Positions 23,098-31,291 of a DNA stretch of 32,572 nt are shown one piece after another (the first letter of the stretch is position 1; each line of letters opens with the position of its first letter). The position numbers and the translations under genes were made by a program. The notes beneath the pieces are model-generated. The model did not search any database, was not told where the DNA came from, and was given only the letters and a program-made list of their open reading frames with translations. The stretch is from Paenibacillus nuruki. GTDB lineage: Bacteria > Bacillota > Bacilli > Paenibacillales > Paenibacillaceae. The stretch spans positions 1-32,572 of the forward strand of contig NZ_MDER01000052.1 of NCBI RefSeq assembly GCF_001721045.1. The letters run 5' to 3'.

Positions 23098-23757
23098 ATG
23101 AGTGATCAAACAAGTTTATTTACAAAATCAAATTTTAAACGTATTGGAGAATTTAATTCTATTTCTCCAGAAATATTTAAATCCTTTGTAACTTTTGAAA
23201 AATTAGCATTAGCTGAAGGTAAGCTATCAGCTAAATTCAAAGAAATCATTGCGATCGCTATCGCCCATATTACAGGATGCCCTTATTGTATTGAGGCTCA
23301 TGTAAAACAAGCAAAAAAAAATGGTGTGTCCAAAGAAGAAATGGCAGAGTCTATCATGGTGGCTACTGCGCTTAAAGCCGGTTCAGCAATGGCTCATGGA
23401 GTTAACGCATTGAATGCTTATGATGGAAATAGTGATGATGAATTATATCGTGCCTCTTATATTCATCGTTTAGGTGAATTTACGCAACTAAGCGGAGATG
23501 CTTTTAAAGCTTTTAGTGCTTTTGATCAAAAAGCATTAAAAGCAGGTGTATTGAGTGCAAAAGAAAAAGAATTGATTGCTATTGCAGTTGCTCATACTAC
23601 AGGCTGTCCATATTGCATCGATATTCATACCAAAGCAGCTAAAAAAGCAGCTGCAACAAAAGAAGAAGTAGCAGAATCAATCATGGTAGCTACTGCTTTA
23701 AAAGCAGGGTCGGCTCTCGCTCATGGTGTAAATGCTTTAGTCGCATTTGATGAGTAA
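23098..23757 (+). CDS. AhpD-like / carboxymuconolactone decarboxylase protein with two fused domains
   Basis: A 219-aa protein made of two copies of one alkylhydroperoxidase D-like domain (about 10-108 and 119-218). Each has AHxTGCPYCI with a CPYC redox pair (C61/C64 and C170/C173), and the shared ESIMVATALKAGSA-x-AHGVNAL. AhpD-type proteins use such a CxxC with a nearby His to reduce peroxides. The two halves are very similar, implying a recent internal duplication. TAGGAG precedes ATG. First gene behind its own ArsR-type operator, followed by FrnE-like and OsmC-like genes. Confidence 0.9.
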   Translation: MSDQTSLFTKSNFKRIGEFNSISPEIFKSFVTFEKLALAEGKLSAKFKEIIAIAIAHITGCPYCIEAHVKQAKKNGVSKEEMAESIMVATALKAGSAMAHGVNALNAYDGNSDDELYRASYIHRLGEFTQLSGDAFKAFSAFDQKALKAGVLSAKEKELIAIAVAHTTGCPYCIDIHTKAAKKAAATKEEVAESIMVATALKAGSALAHGVNALVAFDE

Positions 23758-23780
23758 TAACATAGAGAAGAGGTAAAGAG

Positions 23781-24509
23781 ATGAATATTGAAATCTGGTC
23801 TGATATTGCTTGTCCATTCTGTTATATTGGTAAGCAAAATCTAGAGAAAGCTTTAGGTCAATTTCCTCATCAAGATAAAATAAATATAGAATATAAAAGT
23901 TTTGAACTCGACCCAGCTGCTGTTTCTTATAATGGAACTAGCTTTGTAGATAAGTTAACTCCTAAGTTTGGTGGAAAAGAACAAGCGAAAGAGTTCTTAA
24001 ATCATTTAACACAACAAGCGGAGAATGTGGGATTACATTTTCAATTGGATAATCTCAAATCAACTAATACATTGGATGCTCATCGCTTACTGAAATGGGC
24101 GAAAACAAAAGGTAAAGACTTGGTACTCAATGAAAAATTACTGATTGCACATTTCACTGAATCGCAAGATGTAGGCGATTATACTACTCTAGCTCAGATT
24201 GCAGAAACGGTTGGATTAAATAAAGAAGAAGCTCTTGAAGTATTAAATACAAAAGCTCTTTATGAAGATCAAGTTCGAAAAGATCAAGATGAAGCTCGTC
24301 GTGTTGGAATTAGTGGGGTACCATTTTTTATCTTTAATCAAAAATATGCGGTGTCAGGCGCACAACCAGCAGAGTCATTTTCTCAATTTTTAGAAAAAAT
24401 TTGGGAAGAAGAATATCCAACCCCTAAGTTTGATATTCTTTCTGATACCGATGCTAGTGTAGGAGTATGTTCAGATGAAGGGTGCACTATTCCACCTAAA
24501 CAGTCGTAA
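23781..24509 (+). CDS. DsbA-family oxidoreductase (FrnE-like)
   Basis: A 242-aa thioredoxin fold with a helical insertion. It begins IEIWSDIACPFCYIGK with redox CPFC (C11, C14), and has GISGVPFFIFNQKYAVSGAQ with the cis-proline near 184-186. No signal peptide is present, so it acts in the cytoplasm, as FrnE proteins do, in thiol-disulfide exchange under oxidative or electrophile stress. It also has a cysteine-containing C-terminal tail (VCSDEGCTIPP). AGAGGTAAAG precedes ATG; 23 nt after the AhpD-like gene and probably co-transcribed. Confidence 0.9.
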   Translation: MNIEIWSDIACPFCYIGKQNLEKALGQFPHQDKINIEYKSFELDPAAVSYNGTSFVDKLTPKFGGKEQAKEFLNHLTQQAENVGLHFQLDNLKSTNTLDAHRLLKWAKTKGKDLVLNEKLLIAHFTESQDVGDYTTLAQIAETVGLNKEEALEVLNTKALYEDQVRKDQDEARRVGISGVPFFIFNQKYAVSGAQPAESFSQFLEKIWEEEYPTPKFDILSDTDASVGVCSDEGCTIPPKQS

Positions 24510-24574
24510 GGATCAGAACCTATTAAAATAAGATATCTTTTCAAAATAAAAATATAAATTAGGGAGTATTGAAT

Positions 24575-25090
24575 ATGAGTAAAATGAATGGTATTGATGT
24601 GAGTATGCTTGGGAACTTAGCAGACAAATTTAAGAAAAATCCTGAAGAGGCGATAACAAGTTTTGCTTCTACTGTGAAATGGAAAGATGGTTTTTATTCC
24701 GAAGCTGAAGTTGGCGAATATAAACCCGTACCTATTGATGAACCGGAATGGCTATCGGGTACAGGCAAAGGGCTTAATCCTGTAGAGCTACTATTAAGTG
24801 CATTGGGTGCTTGTGTAGGCGTTGGATTTATTGCAACAGCTAGTGGTCTAGGAATTAAAGTATATTCGTTAGAAGTTGATGTTACAGGCGCTATAGATTT
24901 AAATGTTTTTTTCGGCTTAAAAGAAGGAAATTCAGGCTTTGATGAAATTAATGTTCGTTTTCATGTTAAAAGTGATGCTGATCAAGTGCAAGTGGAAGAA
25001 TTAATTGCAAAAGCTATAGAGATTTCTCCTGTAAGAAATACGATTGAAAGAAATGTTAAAGTTACATCTAGCTATACACTAAATAGTTAA
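24575..25090 (+). CDS. OsmC/Ohr-family protein with one of two cysteines missing
   Basis: A 171-aa OsmC-like protein: GLNPVELLLSALGACVGVGF (67-85) with C80, and EISPVRNTIERN (149-160). In the peroxidase members the second site reads CPV-x-NT; here it is SPVRNT (S151), so the resolving cysteine is gone. A simple thiol peroxidase cycle with an internal disulfide is therefore unlikely; it may need an external thiol or have another role, such as persulfide handling. ATG 24575 is preferred (GGGAG upstream) over the earlier TTG. Last gene of the AhpD-like operon, followed by a terminator. Confidence 0.85.
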   Translation: MSKMNGIDVSMLGNLADKFKKNPEEAITSFASTVKWKDGFYSEAEVGEYKPVPIDEPEWLSGTGKGLNPVELLLSALGACVGVGFIATASGLGIKVYSLEVDVTGAIDLNVFFGLKEGNSGFDEINVRFHVKSDADQVQVEELIAKAIEISPVRNTIERNVKVTSSYTLNS

Positions 25091-25164
25091 AACAATAGAA
25101 ATCGAATAAGTAATTTATTTTTTAGACAATAATTAAATGAAAAATTTGTAATATAACGTATCCA

Positions 25165-25205
25165 TAAATAGGGTACTATGTCATCGACATGCTACCCTAT
25201 TTATA
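25165..25205. terminator. Bidirectional terminator closing the redox block
   Basis: 12-bp stem ATAAATAGGGTA (25165-25176) with TACCCTATTTAT (25194-25205), topped by an ATGTC/GACAT hairpin. It lies between the OsmC-like gene and the convergent XRE regulator. Confidence 0.85.
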
Positions 25206-25237
25206 CTTTTATTTAGGGTGAAAGTATTCATAACAAT

Positions 25238-25585
25238 TTAATTTTTGTCATTTTTCCATTCTATGATTTCGCTTAATATTTTAGTAATATGAGTTAACTC
25301 GTACATTTCTAAAGAAGAGAGGGGAAAATTAATTTTATCTAGTTCTTCGAGTTTTGAAGTGTCTTGGTCTTTGTGATTATATTCTAAAAGTTTATAAGGA
25401 TCGATTTGAAGAGCTTCTGCAATTTTAGTTAAGGTTGCTAGTGTAATATTAATTTCATCGCTTTCAATTCTACCTAAATAAGATTGATCAATATCTAATA
25501 TTTCACCTAATTCTTTTTGTGTAAATTTATTAAGTTTGCGATAGAATCGAACTTTATTACCTACTTCTAAATAGATATTAGACAT
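25238..25585 (-). CDS. XRE-family (Cro/C1-type) transcriptional regulator
   Basis: A 115-aa protein. Helix-turn-helix FTQKELGEILDIDQSYLGRIE (22-42), then ALQIDPYKLLEYN and a C-terminal helical tail (about 75-115) for dimerisation. Small single-domain regulators of this type often control mobile elements or defence genes. AGAGGTG precedes ATG 25585. Divergent from a short uncertain ORF and the DndC-like remnants; its target is unknown. Confidence 0.88.
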   Translation of the reverse strand: MSNIYLEVGNKVRFYRKLNKFTQKELGEILDIDQSYLGRIESDEINITLATLTKIAEALQIDPYKLLEYNHKDQDTSKLEELDKINFPLSSLEMYELTHITKILSEIIEWKNDKN

Positions 25586-25626
25586 ATATACACCTCTATT
25601 TATGATTAAGCAAGTATAAAAGGTGA

Positions 25627-25815
25627 ATGAAGTGTACTATAAGTCATAATTTAGCCTCTAAAGAACGAGCGGCTAATAAAAAGATATGCCCTTGCGGATG
25701 CAATCGTAGAAGTGGTAAATGTAATTTTAGGAAGAGTTTAGTTCAATTCAGAAGTATGGCTTCAAGAAAATACTATAAAATTCGATATGAAGAGCTAAAG
25801 CCGAATTATTGGTAA
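25627..25815 (+). CDS. Doubtful short Cys-rich ORF, 62 aa
   Basis: 62 codons with KKICPCGCNRRSGKCNFRK, so four clustered cysteines, and a basic tail ending ELKPNYW. AAAAGGTG stands only one base before ATG, too close for normal initiation. It may be a real small zinc-binding protein, a fragment, or chance. Not recognised. Confidence 0.28.
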   Translation: MKCTISHNLASKERAANKKICPCGCNRRSGKCNFRKSLVQFRSMASRKYYKIRYEELKPNYW

Positions 25816-26078
25816 GCTAAATATATTGGTAGATACAAAAAGCATAGTAACTACTCTATGTATCTACTAATACATATTAAATAGAGTATCATTAGTTCTT
25901 CAATACATATGAGATTGTATAGAATTTATTATATATTCATCGTAGGGAGAATGTATGTTATCAATAATTATGACTATGTTATAAAAAAATTTAAGCTCAA
26001 ATTAATCATTCTCATGTACTTTGAAAAATAACTAAGAATCTAATAGGAGTTTTTACAATTAATTATCACCAATTATGA
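25816..26078. other. Gene-free AT-rich stretch before the DndC-like remnant
   Basis: No ORF with a ribosome site is seen. It contains one inverted repeat, TAGATA (25830-25835)/TATCTA (25861-25866) with CATAG/CTATG inside. The right part may hold unrecognisable dndC sequence. It lies at the right border of the redox block, so it could contain the insertion or recombination junction. Confidence 0.4.
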
Positions 26079-26900
26079 CACCGCAGAGAGAAGATAGAAA
26101 GGTCTCTAATCAAGCAATACAGTAGCATAGTAGTGTTTACTGGAGTACGTGTAGATGAGTCACAGAATAGAGCAAACAAACTTAAAAAGTATAGAGACAA
26201 GTCCTTCATTTTTTCAAAATATGATGATGCGGTAGGTAAAATAAAAAAGCGTTTTGAAAGTCAGCCGATCAAAAACATAAGTACTGATTTACTTTGGAGA
26301 ACATTGATGAAGATTTGTGTATTTCCGTGGGGTACTAGATTTGGGGAACTATATTCTTTGTACAAAGACAGTGAAGAATGTCCAATGACTAAAAGTGATA
26401 AAGGAAAGTCGTGTGGCAGTAGTCGCTCAGGCTGTATTTTATGTCTGTATGTAGCCAAAGACCACATGTTAGAACACTTTAGTAACCAAGGGCAAAAATG
26501 GGTAGATCCAATTATAGAGCTTCGTAACCTAATGCAAGATATGCGTTATGATATAAGATTTAGAGAACCCATTCTAAAAAAAGAATTAAAGAGATAAGAA
26601 AGAATAAAAAGGATTTTAGTATTCAGTCCCAGCTTTTTGAAGATGCCAGTTTAATAGATGATTCTGTTTCGTTTGATGGGATAGGACTGGACTCCGAGCC
26701 AGTTAATGACGATTTAGCTGTAGCAAGTTTCACTTTAGCAGCAAGGATATTTCTTCTTAGAAATGTACTTTATTACCAACAATATCTAAATTAAATAAAC
26801 CCTTACTAAAGCAGGTATTGAAATCGTTTCGCTTGAAGATATTGAAGAAATAAAAAGGATATGGAAACGAGAAATGTTATGGATAGAGAGTATGAAGTAA
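26079..26900 (+). pseudogene. dndC: DndC-like C-terminal remnant, broken frame
   Basis: The frame 26079-26597 reads SSIVVFTGVRVDESQNRANK, then LYKDSEECPMTKSDKG, SCGSSRSGCILCLYV and IIELRNLMQDMR. These match the DndC pattern of G-V-R-x-x-ES-x-x-R followed by the cysteines of the iron-sulfur site (EC-P...SC-G-x-SR-x-GC-x-x-C) and EFRNLL. After a frame change, SFTLAARIFLLRNVLYYQQY and, in a third segment, EIVSLEDIEEIKRIW match the C-terminal end. At least two frame breaks lie between. The N-terminal ATPase part is absent here; a fragment of it lies at 14767-14952. The conserved cysteines survive, so decay is probably recent. Confidence 0.65.
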
Positions 26901-27682
26901 ACACGAAGGAATCAACCCTTCCGAATCTTATGATTGACCCTAAATTTTATATGTATCATCAAAAAGGTGAATTAGATGAAAGACATTCTGTTACTAACTT
27001 TTCAATTCTGAATAGAACAGATGACTGCAATTGGAATAATATAAATTGCTTATTTTATATTCCGATTGATTTTACTGGAAATGAAGAAGAAATTTATGAA
27101 TATATTCAGAAAAATAGAGTCAATAAAAAAATTGATATCCCATATTATTGGCAACCAATGTATACAGAGCATCAAGAATTTTGGAATATCGTTACTTTCA
27201 TTGTATGTCGAAAAGGTATAACTACGTATAATCAAGCAAGAAAATTTGTTGATAATTTTCTGTATGAAGAGTACTCATTTGAAAGTAATAATGTTCTTAA
27301 ATCTAATTATTATAAAGAGGCAATAGCAACAAATAAGATTCCATCAGCGCATATAACAATAGAAAATATCGAAAAAAAGATTCAAGAATTTTTTAAGGAA
27401 TATGAAATAGGAAATGTAATATCGATAGGTTTAAGAACGTTAGTACAGAATGTTTTGTGGTCTGAGTATCTTTGGAGAAAAATCAGAGACTTAACAGATC
27501 CAGAAGGAGTTCGAATGTGGCTACTCAGTAAACATCTTCCTGCTGAAATAATACCAGAATCTATCAAATTTTTTGCAGATATAGATGACTATATTCTAAA
27601 TTTAAATTATTTGAAAACACTCTATACAAAAGAAGATATTTTAAAAGCTTTTAATCTACTTGAAAAAGTAAAGTTAGGGTGA
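26861..27682 (+). CDS. Unknown protein, up to 273 aa
   Basis: A soluble, Asn/Ile/Glu-rich protein of no recognised family with no signal or membrane segment. Its 5' end overlaps the DndC-like remnant in another frame. Two starts are possible: ATG 26861 (AAAAGGA only 2-3 nt away) and ATG 26879 (weak site). Context makes it a possible leftover of the same modification/defence locus, but it does not resemble DndD or DndE. The long intact frame supports a real gene. Confidence 0.6.
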   Translation: METRNVMDREYEVNTKESTLPNLMIDPKFYMYHQKGELDERHSVTNFSILNRTDDCNWNNINCLFYIPIDFTGNEEEIYEYIQKNRVNKKIDIPYYWQPMYTEHQEFWNIVTFIVCRKGITTYNQARKFVDNFLYEEYSFESNNVLKSNYYKEAIATNKIPSAHITIENIEKKIQEFFKEYEIGNVISIGLRTLVQNVLWSEYLWRKIRDLTDPEGVRMWLLSKHLPAEIIPESIKFFADIDDYILNLNYLKTLYTKEDILKAFNLLEKVKLG

Positions 27683-27706
27683 ATTAACTGTGTTTTCTGA
27701 CCCAAC

Positions 27707-27735
27707 TTGATTTTTTTTAGTTTAGGAATTAAGAT
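27707..27735 (+). promoter_or_regulatory. Promoter candidate for the sliding-clamp operon
   Basis: TTGATT, 17 nt, TAAGAT. Only moderate match, but H0 of leader F begins 27 nt after the -10 box, as at the other leaders. Confidence 0.45.
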
Positions 27736-27762
27736 ATGAATATATTAACTATTTATTTACCA

Positions 27763-27880
27763 CTCCAAGCAGGCGCAGGGAGAATTTTATTCATAATAAT
27801 CTTTTCACATATTCTATATAAATACGCCCTTATGGTGATTGTTGCTAATTTAGCTCATCACTATAAGGGCTTTTTTGCGT
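27763..27880 (+). promoter_or_regulatory. Structured leader F: H0 hairpin and strong terminator-like stem
   Basis: H0: CTCC-AA-GC, loop AGGC, GC-AG-GGAG (27763-27782). Terminator: GCCCTTAT (27826-27833) pairs with ATAAGGGC (27863-27870), continued by GGTGAT/ATCACT with one G-T and GCT/AGC, then six T (27871-27876). Taken alone this is a good intrinsic terminator, but it lies upstream of, not after, a gene. GCGT after the T run could pair with ACGC (27824-27827), a shorter competing hairpin than in C-E. Confidence 0.6.
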
Positions 27881-27927
27881 TCATTTTTATGGAATATGAT
27901 GGAGATTAATCTAAGGAGGAAGTATAT

Positions 27928-29088
27928 ATGTTAACGATTTCTAGTGGAGTATTAAAAAATTTGGTTGAAATGTTGGTTAAGTCAGCAAGAAATTCTAGTA
28001 AAAAAGATAAAATGATCTATCTTAAAACAGACGGAGAATTTTTGAAGCTTTATTTTTATGGCGAAGAGCTTTCTGTGGAAAAAAAAGTATTGGCAGAGGT
28101 AGAGAAAGATTTTGAAATCGCAACTTCTATATCTGAATTAGATACCAAAATAAAAGCTTTGCCAGATGCTACTTTAGTTAGACTGATAAAAATGGAAAAT
28201 GGGTTTTATATCAAGTGGGGAAATTTCTTTACATCTGAATTGATACTAGACATACTTCCAGAAACTGCTCCTATTTTAACAGTTCCAGAGCTCACAACCT
28301 CACTCAAATGGAATCCAGGTAAACTGAATGGATTGGTAAAATTATTAAAAGGTTTTGTAGCAGAGCCGTCTCTCGCTCAAGCAGATGCTTCGAAAGTAAT
28401 ATTATTAGGATTAAATTTTTCTAAAAATGAAAATGGAAAATTAATTGTCCATGCTACAAATAACTATAGATATGCTTCTATTACCTCAACAGAACTGGAA
28501 TGGTTTGACGAAAATATAGTAATAGACATGCGTAGTCTTCTAGGAGTATGTAATGTCATTGCTAAAGATGCAGGTTTAGAAATTGGTCTGACAAAAGATC
28601 ATTATGTTGTGTTTCGTTCCGGTTATACCACTGCTGTGTGTAAACCTCTAGTAGGCAATGTTCCAAAACTTTGCGATAAATATAAAACAGATACAGCGGC
28701 GAAATTGTTAATTGATCGATTTGAGTTAATCAAATTATGTGACAGAGTAAATCTGCTTGCACCTACATCCCCAATCCTCATTTTTGAAGAAACAGCTGGG
28801 AAAATCCATTGCATTGTACCAGGAATTCTTGATATGGATATTCGTTGTTCATATGACGGGGATCTACCAACGTTTGGAATGAGTGATAAACACGTAAAAG
28901 AAGCAGCTAATCTTTTAGGTTCATATAAAGATTCTGATGAAATCATTTTGTACATTGATTCCCCAAATGAACCTATATCATTTGGTGTTGAAGGTAAAGA
29001 TGAAATAAAGGTTTTCGTTTGTACTCATCGCGTTCCGTATGTTATCGAAGCAAACAAAAAAAAGCAAGAAGCATTAGTAAAAAATTAG
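27928..29088 (+). CDS. dnaN: DnaN-like DNA polymerase III sliding clamp
   Basis: A 386-aa protein with the size and layout of a bacterial beta clamp (three similar subdomains of about 120 residues). Clamp-like features include LNFSKNENGKLIVHATNNYRYA in the middle domain (about 168-190), the strand pattern V-F-R-S-GYTTAVCKPLVG, and a C-terminal ending EIKVFVCTHRVPY. It would encircle DNA and tether polymerase and partner enzymes. TAAGGAGG precedes ATG by 8 nt. First gene of the operon with an SNF2 helicase and a protein ending in a clamp-binding peptide. The sequence is diverged; identification rests on overall pattern. Confidence 0.75.
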   Translation: MLTISSGVLKNLVEMLVKSARNSSKKDKMIYLKTDGEFLKLYFYGEELSVEKKVLAEVEKDFEIATSISELDTKIKALPDATLVRLIKMENGFYIKWGNFFTSELILDILPETAPILTVPELTTSLKWNPGKLNGLVKLLKGFVAEPSLAQADASKVILLGLNFSKNENGKLIVHATNNYRYASITSTELEWFDENIVIDMRSLLGVCNVIAKDAGLEIGLTKDHYVVFRSGYTTAVCKPLVGNVPKLCDKYKTDTAAKLLIDRFELIKLCDRVNLLAPTSPILIFEETAGKIHCIVPGILDMDIRCSYDGDLPTFGMSDKHVKEAANLLGSYKDSDEIILYIDSPNEPISFGVEGKDEIKVFVCTHRVPYVIEANKKKQEALVKN

Positions 29089-29097
29089 CATAATACT

Positions 29098-29141
29098 AAA
29101 GGAGGTGACTCCCCAGATGATTTCTTGTCTGGGGATTTTTT
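29098..29141 (+). promoter_or_regulatory. Perfect Shine-Dalgarno separated from the helicase start by a terminator hairpin
   Basis: AAAGGAGGTGA (29098-29108) is followed by the hairpin TCCCCAGA/TCTGGGGA (29110-29117/29128-29135) and six T (29136-29141), and ATG 29142 comes directly after the last T. The stem plus U-run is an intrinsic terminator by sequence. If the hairpin forms in mRNA it brings the ribosome site to about 10 nt from ATG; if not, the ribosome starts at the 10-codon ORF at 29117. Confidence 0.7.
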
Positions 29142-29149
29142 ATGATTAA
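29117..29149 (+). CDS. Possible 10-aa leader peptide overlapping the helicase start
   Basis: ATG 29117 lies 11 nt after GGAGG and encodes MISCLGIFYD, ending at TAA 29147-29149, beyond the helicase ATG (29142) in another frame. A ribosome on it would melt the terminator stem and finish next to the helicase start, allowing coupled read-through and re-initiation. Evidence is positional only. Confidence 0.4.
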   Translation: MISCLGIFYD

Positions 29150-31277
29150 ATTACTGAATAATACAAAAGGGTTAACTATTTCATCAGATGATATTCAAGA
29201 AAACTTGAATATCTCGGAAGCACTCGCTATAAATTTTATTCCAAAGCATACATTTACTTGGCACAATTTGCTGACTAGCCGAACACAACATTTAAAAGAA
29301 AAATTGGGGCTTCTCACTGATTGGAATGTGCCTATTGATGCGAATGAGTTAGTCAGAATGGATTCTATATTAAATAGTAAAACTAAAAAGTATCAAAAGA
29401 ACTTAATTAAAATTAATGATTTGATGCATACGGGAGAATATAAAATTGCTCTTGAAAGAGTCAAAAGTATGTTTGGTAAACCTTTCAATGATGGTCGTTT
29501 TATGTTCCCATATCAGCTTGAAACTGCTGCAATCATGAATGTTAAAGACCGTTTGATTAATGCATTCGATCCAGGATTAGGCAAGACATTAACAACACTA
29601 ATTGGTATAGCTTCTAATCCAAAGAACAAACTCAATTTGATCGTAACGATGCAGCGCAATATGAATGATTGGATCAGGGAACTCGAATATTTAGGATTTA
29701 CTAAAGATAAAGACTATATCATTCTAACTAAACCTTGGGATATGAAAAAAGTAAACGGTATTAAATTTCATTTGGTTTCCTATGAGAAATGGAGTAATGA
29801 ACGTATCCATTTTAGTGATAAACCTGTTCATCTTCAAGAAACGGATGAAGAAAAGAAGTGGGGAAGTCGCGATTTACCAGAAGATTGCCCTGTCTGTTCT
29901 TCAGAATGGAAGAAAGGAAATTATATTTGTAATAATGAACTGATTCACGTACATAATCACATCAAAGAAATTAGACGTTGTGATTTTAGTGTTATTTCTA
30001 AAAAAATCCCTTCTCTTTCTCAGTATTATGATAATCAATATGATAGTGCTGCAATAGATGAAGGTCATTATATTAAAAATGGAGACAGTCAAAGAACAAA
30101 GGCTATCTTGAGAATTAAGTCAAAACGAAAATATATTTTAACTGGAACGCCTGCTGAAAATGGAGTAGCCGATCTATACTGGCTTTTAGGTTGGGTAACC
30201 GGATTTTCTCCCGTTTTTGATGATTTATATTCAAGACAAAAAGATATAATTAAGCCTTATTCAGCAAGTGGAAAAGTCGGCTATGATAATTTCAAAGCAC
30301 ATTTCAGCATATCAGGAAAAAGAAAAGTGCTTGATTCAGATTCTATGACTTCGCAACTCGCTAATGAGAAAGACCTTTGGAATCTTTTGGATAGTATCAT
30401 GGTACGCAAAAGAAAAACCGATCCAGATGTTGCTCCTCATATTAAAATACCAAAACCGAATGTTGTAAGACAACATATTGAGTTGTCTACAGATGAGCGA
30501 CTCTTATATGATGAGCAATTAAGATTATTCAGTGAATGGTACCAAGGAGAATTGAAAAAGAAAGCTGATGCCATCCATGAAGGTACAACCTATAAAATCA
30601 GTAGTATCGCAATTACTGCTTGGATGGATAAACTACGGAAAGTAGCAAGTTGCCCCTGGATATTTGAAAACTACAATCCACGTAATAGTACAACTGCCAA
30701 AATACAATTTGCTGAAACTAAAATCAAAGAACTTTTAAAAGCTAATAAAAAGGTATTGATTTTTTCAGCACATATTCCAACTATTCAGTTTTTGAAAATC
30801 CACTTTGATAATATTATCGATGGAAAAAGAGCGGAATATATTGATGGTCAAGTGAATATGGAGTACAGATGGGACTTGATAAGAAGATTTCAAGACCCGA
30901 ATGATCCATTAAGTGTGTTGATCTTGTCTCATAGAACCGGTGCAGAGAGTTATACACTTACTCAAGCAAAAGCTGTCTTTTTGTTTGATTTAGATTATAA
31001 CGGCAAAAAAATTGAGCAGTGTTGGTCTAGGGCAGTGCGTTTAGGTCAAATAGATCCAGTGTTTATTTATTTTCTGTTGTCTAGAGATACGATTGATATC
31101 AATATGCATGCCTATATGTTATCAAATAATCAAACGGTGGATACTGCTATAAATCGAGCAGCAGAAAGTTTAAAAGTATTAGCTAGTCAGTTTGAAGGAG
31201 AGACAAAGCTGTCTGGCTTTGATCCAGAGACATTTGCTAAAGAAATGCTTAAAAGTGGTACCAAAAGACAGTTTTAA
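29142..31277 (+). CDS. SNF2-family DNA helicase/translocase
   Basis: A 711-aa superfamily-2 enzyme that probably moves along duplex DNA using ATP. Motif I DPGLGKTLTTL (143-153), motif II DEGHYIKN (306-313), motif III LTGTPAENG, motif V GAESYTLTQAKAVFLFDLDYN split around 600-622, and motif VI QCWSRAVRLGQ (626-636) are clear. An insertion between motifs Ia and II carries a CPVC pair (about 249-252) and further cysteines, a likely zinc knuckle. It follows the sliding-clamp gene by 53 nt with the unusual hairpin start. Its ATPase motifs are better preserved than those of the methylase-helicase at 5822. Role in replication restart or remodelling is inferred from context. Confidence 0.88.
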   Translation: MIKLLNNTKGLTISSDDIQENLNISEALAINFIPKHTFTWHNLLTSRTQHLKEKLGLLTDWNVPIDANELVRMDSILNSKTKKYQKNLIKINDLMHTGEYKIALERVKSMFGKPFNDGRFMFPYQLETAAIMNVKDRLINAFDPGLGKTLTTLIGIASNPKNKLNLIVTMQRNMNDWIRELEYLGFTKDKDYIILTKPWDMKKVNGIKFHLVSYEKWSNERIHFSDKPVHLQETDEEKKWGSRDLPEDCPVCSSEWKKGNYICNNELIHVHNHIKEIRRCDFSVISKKIPSLSQYYDNQYDSAAIDEGHYIKNGDSQRTKAILRIKSKRKYILTGTPAENGVADLYWLLGWVTGFSPVFDDLYSRQKDIIKPYSASGKVGYDNFKAHFSISGKRKVLDSDSMTSQLANEKDLWNLLDSIMVRKRKTDPDVAPHIKIPKPNVVRQHIELSTDERLLYDEQLRLFSEWYQGELKKKADAIHEGTTYKISSIAITAWMDKLRKVASCPWIFENYNPRNSTTAKIQFAETKIKELLKANKKVLIFSAHIPTIQFLKIHFDNIIDGKRAEYIDGQVNMEYRWDLIRRFQDPNDPLSVLILSHRTGAESYTLTQAKAVFLFDLDYNGKKIEQCWSRAVRLGQIDPVFIYFLLSRDTIDINMHAYMLSNNQTVDTAINRAAESLKVLASQFEGETKLSGFDPETFAKEMLKSGTKRQF

Positions 31278-31291
31278 AGGAGATGTCTATT

